Part shown: positions 23,740 through 33,639 of the stretch, in pieces
Layout of the letters: every line of letters begins with the position of its first letter
How positions within the stretch are numbered: the first letter of the stretch is position 1
Source of the DNA: Paulownia fortunei
Lineage: Eukaryota > Streptophyta > Magnoliopsida > Lamiales > Paulowniaceae
Reading direction: 5' to 3'
Assembly: GCA_019321725.1 (NCBI GenBank)
Contig: CM033118.1
Span: 10,132,071-10,196,070, forward strand
DNA length: 64,000 nt
The notes under the pieces: generated by a model
What the model was told of the DNA's origin: nothing
What the model saw: only the letters and a program-made list of their open reading frames with translations
Database searches by the model: none
Made by a program: the position numbers and the translations under genes

Positions 23740-24192
23740 TGATGCACTTTGAATTGCATCTATATTTATGATAACTTGGAATTCCATTTTGATAAGGATG
23801 ATGGTTGATAAGAACCTCTCCTAATTGGATTCCAAGTGTGATAGCAATAGAGATAATCTTTTTGTTATCCCTCTACAGACTATAAGATACACAATTAGAT
23901 GTATTCTCAACTAACAGAATATGCTCTCTCACTTCCTTTTATTCTCTCCACATTTCTTTTCTTGGAGTATCACCAAAAAATTTAAAAGTCTCCAAGGGCT
24001 TAAGGTGTGTAGAAAAAGAGTGGTGAATACTCTGGTAATATTCATTGGAGTGAGAAGGACCATGGTTCCATTCATTATTGGAGGCTTGTAAACTAATTGT
24101 TCATCAAATATGAATTAAATAAATTTTTACTGTTGAGGTAACATTGATTCTTATATATATTAATTATTTATATGTAATTAGAATTTCTTACA
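23740..24192 (+). repeat. 3' LTR of copia D
   Basis: Starts TGATGCACTTTGAATTGC, two bases after the polypurine tract, and ends TTTCTTACA. It aligns with the 5' LTR over its full length with many substitutions and small indels; the TA microsatellite is shorter here. Confidence 0.85.
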
Positions 24193-25170
24193 ATAACCAG
24201 TTTCAATATTAAATTATCAGTGTTCACTATCAAAGCCAACAAAGCCAATAAAGTCACAAAATCACAATTGACTACACCGCAAAATTATTTTACTTCTTTA
24301 TTTAAGATGATTAAAAAGGTATTATAGTATTAATATGGGTGTACATCGTGCAAATTGCTAATTTTTTGGCCTGATTTAATATTTTCAGTTTAAAGTATCT
24401 TAGTCCAACTCCAAGTCCAAGTCTAATCCAATAAAAAATGAAACTACACTCCTTGTGGTTTATTAGAGTTGGGGCGATTTTTGCAGTTACTTTATCATTT
24501 TCTCAAATAGTAAATTAATTGTTGAAACTTTACTTTGTATTAATTCAATATTAATTATCTTCCACTTATGATCTGATTTAACATATTTTAGGGTAAAATT
24601 TAGTTTACCCTAGTGTATTACACCATATATAATGCTTATTCCCTATACTTCCAAAACCATCACTTTTTTCCCCAAACTCAACAGCCGTAGCACTATCCAT
24701 CGAAACTTGCTGATATGGCATTGGAGTTGGTGGATTTGTCAGCTTCAATTAGGATCAAAACACCTTTTGCCTCTTGCAACTTGCAAACTTTTGTGTCCTA
24801 TGTTCATCTACTACCAAATCTTTTACTGCTTATATTCCCAATAATGTCAAGTAACTACGTAAAAATTTATAGTCTTACTATTATTTCATATCGTAATTAG
24901 GAGAGGAAATAATGAGAAGACCCTAGACTTAAGGGAAGAAACAAAACATTAATTTCTATTGCTTGGAAGTTTTCAAATTTATAACTAGGGTGGACTTTTT
25001 GTATACACTTTTCTTTAAATTTCAAACTTTTATGTAACTTCTTTCTTATTCAAAAATAAGTTTTGGAATTTTTAAGTTTATAAGACTTTATAAATAATAA
25101 CCTTACAAAGTTCATATTAGTTTTAAAGTTTATGAGTAAATTTTATATCAATTCATTTTATAATTCATAT
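24193..25170. other. Unassigned AT-rich sequence
   Basis: About 980 bases without a recognisable gene. A segment near 24440-24600 (actacactccttgtggtttatt...) has the look of a worn MITE end, but I found no partner end. Short open frames here lack any family motif. Confidence 0.4.
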
Positions 25171-25660
25171 TGATGTGGTCAACCTTGAACCTCTTTGAAT
25201 CTTCATGAATCGACTTCTCATGGTTATTCTTCATTAAGGAATGATCGCAATAGGAATTTCTAAAATTAATGTGATTTAACCTTGGACTTTTTTGAATTTT
25301 TGTGAATCAATTCCTCATGGTTCTTCCTCATAAGGGAATGATTGCAATAAGGGTTCCTACCTACAATACAAACAAATGGTTAGGGGTCCCCGAAGTTAAC
25401 CTAGAAATAATCATCCGATACTCAAGTCAGTAATAGAATGATAAATAATCAATAAAAGACTAAAAGCTGTAAATGTCCAATGTAAAAATGACTTTTTTCA
25501 TCCAATTATATGAAGAGGGTATTTATAGGTGCTTACTATGAGATTTGGGCCATATGGACCCTTTACTTATCTTGGGTCTAGTGGGCCTGCCTATCTGTTC
25601 TCTGTTGGGCTAGAATTTAAACTTTTTGGGCTTAGTAAAATTATGCCATCATATAGCCCC
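25171..25660. repeat. Direct repeat DR1 (LTR-like), left copy
   Basis: Matches 26960-27400 in the same orientation, including gcaataagggttcctac, the aataaataatcaataaaagact stretch and the tatttataggtgctta stretch, a TATA-like box. Its first part consists of two tandem units of about 95 bases (25171-25266 and 25267-25360). The pair could be the LTRs of a small or deleted retrotransposon; no primer-binding site was recognised, so this is a structural call only. Confidence 0.6.
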
Positions 25661-25759
25661 CCAACTTCCCGGGGGCTGATGCGAGCACAGTTCGGTTAGA
25701 AGTTAGTAATTTTGGGCAAGGCTACTGACTTTTTATTTTTTGGATGAAACAGGCCTTCT

Positions 25760-25906
25760 CGATGAGACCATCCTAGCGAGGCCTTTCGGGTGAGGCCATC
25801 CTGGCGAGGTCATCCTGGCTAGGCCTATTGGGCAAGGCCATCTGGGCGAGGCCATCCTTGTAAGGTCTTTCATGCGAGGCCTTCCGGGCGAGGCTATTTG
25901 GGCAAG
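25760..25906. repeat. GC-rich minisatellite, 13-16-bp unit
   Basis: About ten imperfect tandem copies of a unit resembling gcgaggccatcctg, in an otherwise AT-rich region. The open frame on the minus strand across it (25773-26039) shows repeated Arg-Pro/Leu-Ala-type residues only because of the tandem unit; it is not evidence of a gene. Confidence 0.75.
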
Positions 25907-26050
25907 AAAGTTTTGGCTCTGCCTTACCTTTTTGACCTCGTCTATTGAGAACTTTTGATTTTCTAATTTTCATCATTAATCTCATCAATTTTCTATTGAA
26001 ATAGTTTTCATTTATTTTATGAACGAAAATAAATTTCACGAAATGGGTTT

Positions 26051-26238
26051 GATTTTAATCGATAACCTCAAGGAAAAAGCTTGTGATCTCAAGGACCAAT
26101 TATAAATTTCTTGGCCTCAAGAGTCATTCTCATTTTCGGGGCTTGACTTTAATCGATAACCTCGAGGAAGGAATTCGTGATCTCCGGGACCAACTATAGC
26201 TTTCTTGGCTTCAGAGGAGCTACATCAACTTCCGGGGT
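26051..26238. repeat. 94-bp tandem duplication
   Basis: Two diverged units (26051-26144 and 26145-26238) share taatcgataacctc, gtgatctc, gaccaa and ttcttggc at the same spacing. They lie directly after the minisatellite, within the interval bounded by DR1 and DR2. Confidence 0.7.
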
Positions 26239-26469
26239 TATGCTACTTTACATGTTGATTATTGAACCTCTATTGAAGCCGATGGCTTTGGGGAGGCTCT
26301 TACTCTTCTCTTATTTAAAATTTTCTAACTTGTTATGCAATGCAATAATCGATACTTTCACAGTGCAATTGGTTACTGAGAATTATAAATATATATTTAT
26401 TCCCCTTCTGAGGAAATTGAAGTAAAAATAAATTGCATAAATAATTTTGCCTCTTTGGTTTTATGAGAG

Positions 26470-26960
26470 AGAGTTTTTTGCATCCTTATTATAACAACCA
26501 ACTTTTTTCAAATCGATAGTGTTTGTTGGAGTAGTCTGCTCATCATTGTCTTTGTTGCCGACTCTCTTTCATCATTTTCAAGGTCTTGACATAGCATTCA
26601 TGAGCCATCGTAAGGTCGCTCATAGCATCTTTTATCCTATCGGGAGTAGAGAACTTCATCTCTCTGAAGTTATCTTGATCAGGGCATAGAGTTGGTTTTT
26701 AGTGTGGAGTTAGTTGATGTCTTCCATTAAGGTACATAGCGTTGATTCTTTATAACATGATATAGAGCTAGCTGACATCGTTGGTCAAGTCTGCCAATCA
26801 GGATATGGTATTGGTTTAATCCCCTATTTATCTTCCTCTTGGAGTTGTACCAATTGTTGTTTGTCTTTACTTCTATTGTCATCTTCACTTTACGTATTCT
26901 TTAAGTTTGAGCGTCCTCTTTCTTGAATTACTAAAATCATAACATTTTCACGAAAGATCG
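26470..26960 (-). pseudogene. Coding-like minus-strand remnant, unrecognised
   Basis: Read on the minus strand, the segment around 26690-26555 gives a clean hydrophilic run (FREMKFSTPDRIKDAMSDLT, continuing AHECYVKTLKMMKESRQQRQ) ended by stops. Upstream pieces near 26960-26840 read ENVMILVIQERGRSNLK and, past a stop, DDNRSKDKQQLVQLQEE. The composition (Lys, Glu, Gln, Arg, heptad-like Leu/Met) suggests a coiled-coil C-terminus. It might be a tail of a retrotransposon-encoded protein given the flanking direct repeats, but I do not recognise the family. Confidence 0.3.
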
Positions 26961-27400
26961 TGTGTGGAGGCTCTTTGAATCTTTGTGAATCATCTTCTTG
27001 TAGTTCTTTCTCATTAGGGAATAATCGCAATAAGGGTTCCTAAAAAAGATGTGATCCAATCTTGGACCTCTTTGAATCTTTGACTTCTTCTTCATAAGGC
27101 AATGATCGCAATAGGGGTTCCTACTTGCAAAACAAATAAACAGTTAAGAGTCCCCAGGGTTGTCTTGGGAGTAACCCTCTGACGCTCAAATCAGTAATAG
27201 AGCGATAAATAATCAATAAAAGACTGAGAAAAGGCTGAAAGGTGTACATGTCCAATGTAAAAATGATTTTTTTTGTCCAATGATGTAGAGACAGTATTTA
27301 TAGGTGCTTATTATGAGATTGAGCCCTATGGGCCTAGTGGGCCTATCTATGTTCCGTTGGGTTAGAATTTAATATATATAGATTTAGTCAAATTATGCAA
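26960..27400. repeat. Direct repeat DR2 (LTR-like), right copy
   Basis: Second copy of DR1, with the same internal pair of about 80-95-base tandem units at the start and the same tatttataggtgctta segment at 27295-27310. It is diverged from DR1 by numerous substitutions. The two copies start about 1.8 kb apart. Confidence 0.6.
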
Positions 27401-27667
27401 ATCACACACACGTGTATATATATACACACATATATATTGTTATAAATGTTTATAACTAACCTAATCTAATTCAAATCTACATCATATCACGACTTGAGGT
27501 TAATTTTAAACTAATTTTTGGGTGGGCCCCAACTTAATTTGAAATAAGCTTGTAAAAATTAATCAATGATATTCAAGTCATTGTTGGGGTAGAATGATGA
27601 GAAGATCATAGCCGCAAAGGATAAAGCATAACATCAACTCTATTGCTTGAAAAAAAAATTAAAGTTA
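27401..27667. other. AT-rich spacer with CA/TA microsatellite
   Basis: An alternating purine-pyrimidine stretch at about 27404-27440 (cacacacacgtgtatatata...) can fold back on itself. No gene is seen in the rest. Confidence 0.5.
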
Positions 27668-28892
27668 AAAGTGTTAATCTCAATTTACCCTCTCTTCTCT
27701 ACTATTTTTTAGTATTATTTTATTTTTTATATTTTTAATTTTATCATTTTGTTCATATGTACTTTCAATTGGTATAATTTTAGCTCTTTATACTCTTATT
27801 ACATCATGTTACCATTCTATACTCTTAAAAAATAACATAAATGTTCTTACCTATTAATTTCAATAAAATTACTTTAAGAATATTATAAAATTAATAGATT
27901 TGTATTTATATTCTACTAATTTTTTAATTTAATTAATTAACACTTAATAATAAATTTATTTGAAACTTTATTATACTTAAAATTTAATGACTATATTTAA
28001 TTTAATATATTTTATATTAGATTACTATATAGTAGGATATTTTCTATTAGCTAATACATTTATACTTATATATTTCTTGTTCACCATAAATCTAAAAAGT
28101 ATGTAACACATTTCTAAAAATATTTTATTAAACATGTGAGATATTAGCAGTAATTTTTCAATTATTAATTGAATAATTAAAATTTAATAAAAACTATGTT
28201 AAATTAAAAAAGAATAGTCATTTTAGTGGTAAAGTTTTTGTTAAAATCTGAAATGAATTTTTTGATTTTAACATAATTTTTAAAATCATGGTAATAAGAT
28301 TATTTATAAATTACTTAATAATAATAAATTAACCACTAAAATGACTATTTGTTTTGAATTTAACATAATTTCTATTTAAATTATGATATTTTCATTAATA
28401 ATGAGAAATTTATTTCTAATATTTTATGTATCTAATAAAATATTATTTGTATTATATTACACATTTTTTAGATTAAGAACGAATAAGAAATTTATAAGTA
28501 AAATATATTAGCTAACAAAATATTCTATTACATAATAGTTTAATAGAATCTAAGTTAAATTAAAAAAAATAGTCATTAAATTTAAAGTACAATAAAGTTT
28601 TAAATAAATTTAATATCAAGTGTTATTAATCAAGTTAAAATATTAGTAGAATATAGATACAAGTCTATTAATTTTACAATATTTTTAAATTATGTTTACT
28701 AAAACTAATAGAAAATGTCAATTATGTTATTTTTTTAGAATATAGGGGAGTAAAGTGATACAATGAGAATACAAGGGGAGAGTGATACCAATTGAGAATA
28801 TGGGAGGTGGGTAAATAGATACAATTGAAAGTAAAAATGGGTAAAGTGATATTTAATGAGAATAAAGGGAAGTAAAGTGACATTAGCCCATG
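27668..28892. mobile_element. Large near-palindromic foldback element
   Basis: Two arms of about 570 bases are diverged inverted copies centred near 28281. Examples: agtcattttagtgg at 28216-28229 pairs with ccactaaaatgact at 28333-28346, and the left stretch aattaatagatttgtattta (near 27890) pairs with the right stretch near 28655-28675. The outer parts pair as well: the left caatttaccctctcttctc segment corresponds to the reverse complement of the right gaataaagggaagtaaagtg segment. The loop between the arms is about 75 bases. No transposase is inside. This is the shape of a foldback or very long-TIR MITE. I could not resolve a target duplication. Confidence 0.75.
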
Positions 28893-29055
28893 TTATAATT
28901 GAGGTGGATATTATTTTTGAAACTTTTTTAAAACTTATTCTTTTTCACTTTCCTTCTAATTTAAGTATAAATTTTGTAATTTCTTAGGTTAATAAGTAAA
29001 TTTAATATAATTTTATATATTAATATTCATAGATTTTTATATAGTTCAAACACAC

Positions 29056-29101
<46 letters not shown>

Positions 29102-29238
29102 TTTTTTTTAACAAGCCTAACATAATTCACTATATATATATATCATTTTTTTTAACAAGCCTAACATAATTCAAGTAAAGCCAACCTCCAATAATGCTCG
29201 AGTCATGTTGAATTTAGATTGAAGCTCTAGCTTCAACC
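28893..29238. other. AT-rich spacer with TA microsatellite and short tandem duplication
   Basis: A (TA)n tract of about 40 bases lies at 29060-29099. A unit of about 44 bases (tatatatcatttttttt then aacaagcctaacataattca) occurs twice in tandem, at about 29091-29131 and 29135-29173. No gene is seen. Confidence 0.7.
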
Positions 29239-29672
29239 CAGTGTTGTCAAAACCGGACCGGACCGGTCGGTTTAATCGGGAACCAGAGGTCGGTCCGGTC
29301 CGATTAGACCCAAAAACCTTTTTGACCGGTTTGACCGGTCAAAACCGGTTTAACCGGTTTTAATATTTTTTTTTAATTTTTAATTTTTAATTTTTATAAA
29401 GGTTTAAATTTGATATTTTTTTTATATTTATGTGATTATTTGAATTTTGTGTTTTGTTATATGTGTTTTTATGTAACTATTTATTTATTTTTACATTTAA
29501 AGTGTATTACATAATATTTAATTTATTATATTATTATTTTACATAATAAAATAATAAAAATATAATTAATTTTTATTAAACCGGTCCGACCGCCGGTTGA
29601 ACCGGTCTGACCGGTTGAACCGCTAATTTTAACAAAACCGGCTTGGTCACCAATCTAGTTATGAAAATATTG
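29239..29672. mobile_element. hAT-like MITE with 8-bp target duplication
   Basis: It is 434 bases long. Its ends are CAGTGTTGTCA and the reverse complement of CAATATTTTCA, matching at 8 of 11 positions. It is flanked by a perfect 8-bp duplication, cttcaacc, at 29231-29238 and 29673-29680. Eight-base duplications and CAGTG-type ends are known features of the hAT superfamily. Both subterminal regions are packed with ACCGG/CCGGT motifs (29253-29370 and 29580-29640), while the middle is AT-rich and non-coding. No transposase is present, so it is non-autonomous. Confidence 0.85.
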
Positions 29673-29680
29673 CTTCAACC

Positions 29681-30074
29681 TCGAGCTCAACTTTATTTAA
29701 AAATATTTTTTGTTTGACTATTTTTTGTTTCAAATATTCAACCTTGAGCTCAACTTTATAATAGTTTTATATATTAAATTTTTTAGTCATTATTTTTTTT
29801 TGAAAAAAAAATTGTGGGCAAGAAATTTCAAAGGAAAAGAAAAAACTAAATTGACTAAAGTAGATCATCACATGGGTTTAAGAATAATTATATGTTTTTA
29901 AAATTTAATTCCAATCTCATCTATTTTTTTTCTATTATATTGATTGAGATTTTAATAGGTGAATTATTCTATTTACATTATAAATAATTTAAGTATTTAA
30001 AATATGGAACAAATAATAAAACAAGAGCCTCGAAAACCAAATAAAAAAATATTAAAGTCCTGTTAGATTTAATA
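29681..30074. other. Unassigned AT-rich sequence between two MITEs
   Basis: About 390 bases with no recognisable gene. The short open frame at 29710-29901 is low-complexity and shows no family motif. Confidence 0.4.
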
Positions 30075-30083
30075 AAACTTATA

Positions 30084-31143
30084 GGGATAAATGCATAAAA
30101 CCCTTCCGTGATTTAGCAAAGTTGTGAAAAAATAAAAAGCCTAAAAATCCTTCGTGTTAATAAAAAAATCTATAAAAAACCTCATATTCCCTCAAATTTA
30201 ACAGATGTGCTATACACGTGCCAAAAATGCAAAGGTGATTGTGTGATGTACTGCTTTGACTGACTACTCTACTAAAATTAACTAATATACCCCTTGCTTT
30301 TGACATATATATAATATTAGGAATTAAAAATATAATGTAATTTAAAAATTACAAAAAAATATGTATAATATAATAAAACAGATCTACATAATTTAGTGGA
30401 TTTCGTAAATTATTCTAATAAAAAGTATTTTTAGCTAAATTTTTTCCACTTATAAAAACAAATGAAATACCTAATTTTGGTAATAATATTTAATTTTAAA
30501 AACTCATTTTATAAAAAATGAAAATAATATATTTTAAATTGTCTATTTTAAATTTTATTCAAGTATAATATTTTTAATTTTAAAAAAACTTTTTTTCGGT
30601 TATATAAATGAAAAATTAAGAATATAGAACAATTGTATATTACACCATCTATTCTTAAGTTTATTTCGATAATCAATATTTTTAACTATAAATTTTTTAT
30701 TCATTTACAAAAATCAAAAGCATTATATATTATACTTTTAATTTTTTATCTATTATGAAGAAACAAAATTATATCATATAACTTTTTTTGTATTTGTAAA
30801 CAAATAAGAAAACATGAATAATATCTATATTGTATTTTTAATTCATTTGAATAATTTATATTTTGCCCCCTTTCTTAATATTTATTACATATGGATCTCA
30901 TGTGAATTAAAATCAATAGCCAAATGGATAAAGTCTTTTTCTATTTTGAAATGGATACAACTATTGAGATTTTTAAGTATATAAGTGGCATCTTATGGAA
31001 AAAATTAACGGCGTTAAATTTAACTAACAACAAGGTGAGTGTGTAGAATTTAGAATTATACGACGTTTTTTAGGTTATTGTATGAATACAAAGGAATTTT
31101 TTGTAACTTTGTTAAAGTATAAAGGGGTTTTTGCATTTATCCC
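30084..31143. mobile_element. Mutator-like MITE with 9-bp target duplication
   Basis: It is 1060 bases long. The left end GGGATAAATGCATAAAACCC matches the inverted right end (GGGATAAATGCAAAAACCCC), and similarity continues inward through a cAAAGTT block for roughly 70-100 bases. It is flanked by a perfect 9-bp duplication, aaacttata, at 30075-30083 and 31144-31152. Long terminal inverted repeats with a 9-bp duplication are the signature of Mutator-like elements. The interior is AT-rich and shows no transposase. A related end lies at 37611. Confidence 0.85.
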
Positions 31144-31152
31144 AAACTTATA

Positions 31153-31889
31153 TGATGTAATCATACCCACATACTTATAAGGTATTATAACAAATTTGTG
31201 CTAGTTATTATCTTATCTAAATTGTTTAAAGTTGTTGCACTCTTGTTAATTAAAAATTATGTTAGAAACACAAAAGTATCTCTTTTACCAAAAAAATAAA
31301 AATAAAAATAAGAGTGGAATACCAAAAAATGCATGGAAAATGAAGAAAATGTTATTTTCAAGCAGATTTTTATTGGAAAATTTTCTGTGCAACCAGACAT
31401 GGCATTGTGGGTTTCTGCATATTTACGCTAGTTTGGGGGTAATTTTTGGAACAACAAATGTGCAACAACGTGTTAGGTTTACTAATAAAAATAACGCATT
31501 TAATGCTTTGTGAGTTGACGTGATGCATATAATATAGTACGGCTGGCAAACAGTATTTTACCCGAGATCTTACTCTGTAATCATAATTGAAGTAATAAAC
31601 TAATAAAGAATTTAAATATTTATATTTATTAGTAAATGTTCATTAATATCATAACCCCTTATGTTTAGTATTCAATAACTTTGAATGACTTCAATTGAAT
31701 AAACTCAAAGTCTTTAACCTATGAGGTTTTATTCCTTACTACATTTTTTTTTTCTTGTAACCTGTGAGTGTGTTAAGCCTATAAAGATATATATATGTAT
31801 GACCTACATAAAGAAATAGAATATGCTTATCTCATTTCTTGTCTTCTTGGTATTATTCATAGTTTTAATTTATTTGTTTTATAATATAT
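31153..31889 (+). other. Unassigned region, probably including the end of the copia E 5' LTR
   Basis: The open frame 31259-31513 (84 residues) has no family motif. The later part has a TATA-like segment at about 31774 and runs into the primer-site-like sequence at 31890, so an LTR U3-R-U5 end would be expected here. I could not define its start, and the 3' LTR start at 37180 has no clear counterpart here. Confidence 0.35.
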
Positions 31890-32335
31890 TATCATCACGA
31901 CTGTAATCATTTTATAAAGGTAATGTGTGAATTGGTATATACATTATAATTACTTTTCATATTTGGCTTTCAGTTCTGAAAAACTTTGAAATATATTTTC
32001 ATACATGTTGTATATATTGCTTTGTTACCTAATATTATGTATCTTCTTTCACATATATATTTGTTAATGTATACATTATCTGCAACATCTTTTTGACAAT
32101 TTTCTTAAAATTTAAAATATATATAAAATCCATATAGTGTTTAAAGTTATTTTGTATTAATAAGGTTTATTTTTCTCTAATTCCAATATGAACACATCTA
32201 AGTTGAAGGATTACATTATTTGTTTATAGCCTTCTATAAAGAATAAGGAATTTTGATGTTTTTACTAATCTGCATCAATGATTATGATTGTTTATCAGTC
32301 TACTAATTTTAAATTATTTTATTATTATTTTTAGA

Positions 32336-33200
32336 ATGTCGAATCTTATAAAACTCGAGTTTGTTGCCTTTGATATATCTGGTAATAACTATTTGGTATG
32401 AACTCGTGATGTTGAGATCCATTTTGATGCTAAGAACCTTGGAGATATGATAAGACAAAAATGAAGCATCTTTACAAGATCCCACAAAGGCAATGATATT
32501 CATTTGCCATCATCTCCATAAAGGATTAAAAATTGAATATCTTACTGTGAAAGATTCATATGTCATTTGAGAAAATTTGAAAGAAAGATATGACCATCAA
32601 AAGATAGTAATACTTCCTAAATGCTATTGCAAAATTTTAAAACTATAAGCGAGTATAATTCAATAATGTTTAAAATCACTTCTCAATTAAAGTTATGAGA
32701 AGAAAATGTTATTGATGAAGATATGATAGAAAATATATTTTTTATTTTTTATGCCTCTAATATGTTCCTTCAACAATAGTATCAAGAGTGAGGTTTTAAG
32801 AAGTATTCTTAATTAATATAATGTTTTCTTGTAGTCGAACAAAATTATGAGTAATTGAAGAAAAACCATCAATCCCCTCCAACTGCATTAATGCCATCTC
32901 TAAAGATAATGTTGCGATTGTTAATGATGTTGAGCATAGTCGTTATCGAGGACGGGGCTATGGAAGCGGTCATGGTCGTGTTTATTATATTCAAAACTCT
33001 TCAAATTTCAGGAGAATTGTTACTTACCACCAGATGTGGGAGAATTATAGGGAAAATCAAGAAGAAAATGATTTGCAAAACAAAACTCCTAAGACTAATC
33101 AAGACAATGGTCATAGATGTGGTATGAAAGAGCATTGAAAATATACTTGTCGTACATCTAAGCATCTTGTTGATCTCTATTAGGTTTCACTATAAGAGAA
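32336..33200 (+). pseudogene. gag remnant of copia E
   Basis: Starts at an ATG at 32336 (MSNLIKLEFVAFDISGNNYLV), then breaks; DVEIHFDAKNLGDMI follows past a stop. This opening is typical of the plant copia gag (UBN2-type) family. After a poorly readable middle, an Arg/Gly-rich segment (SRYRGRGYGSGHGR) lies at about 32938-32980 and a CCHC-like knuckle (RCGMKEH with a stop, then YTCRTSKHLVDLY) at about 33115-33180. The His-to-Cys spacing is disturbed by the stop. Confidence 0.7.
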
Positions 33201-33400
33201 AGAAAAAGGTATGGAGACAAAGCTTGTTGAGCACTACAATCTAATAGATTTTACGCAGTTAAATGATGCGGATTTCTTTGAGAATCCTAATGAGAACTTT
33301 AAAATTTTGAATGGTGATGATAAATGTGGTTTGAAGAGTTGTCCTCGCAATAAGCTATCACAAATGTATTATTTTTGGTGTATTTTTCTTTTTAGCATGT
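33201..33400 (+). pseudogene. Gag-protease junction remnant of copia E
   Basis: An open piece from 33211 (METKLVEHYNLIDFTQLNDADFFENPNENFK) matches in character the acidic linker after the zinc knuckle in this copia type. It passes into AT-rich non-coding sequence after about 33370, where the protease should follow. No catalytic protease motif is seen. Confidence 0.5.
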
Positions 33401-33639
33401 GATTTGAAATCTTTAGTGTGATTTTTGGTGTATTTTATTTTCTGTGTGCTTTGGGATTTTTAGTAGTTTTTTTATATATTAATAATAATTAAAGAATTGA
33501 TTTGGTATTTAATTCTTAATATTCATTTTTATATAATTATTTTTATAAAGAAAATTAGATCATGCGGTTGAGTTAAAGCCAATGGTAAAGTTTTATGCAT
33601 ATCAAATAGTACAACAATACACACCATTCTCAAAGATAA

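Larger units (their letters stand above)
14104..24192 (+). mobile_element. Ty1/copia retrotransposon D with both LTRs, split by a nested solo LTR
   Basis: Two LTRs of about 460 bases frame a copia internal region in the order gag, protease, integrase, RT, RNase H. With the nested solo LTR and its duplication removed (2869 bases), the element is about 7.2 kb. The LTRs differ at many positions by eye, so the insertion is old. Flanks ataat (left, 14096-14100) and ataac (right, 24193-24197) match at 4 of 5 bases if the LTR is taken to start at 14101, so the target duplication is tentative. A roughly 1-kb non-coding region follows RNase H. Confidence 0.85.

Noticed and set aside
24440..24900. Possible MITE end and short frames left of the repeat island
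   Set aside because: No inverted partner or target duplication could be found, and the frames have no family motif.
25773..26039. An 88-residue minus-strand frame with repetitive sequence
   Set aside because: The repeats come from the minisatellite below it. No start context or family motif is present.
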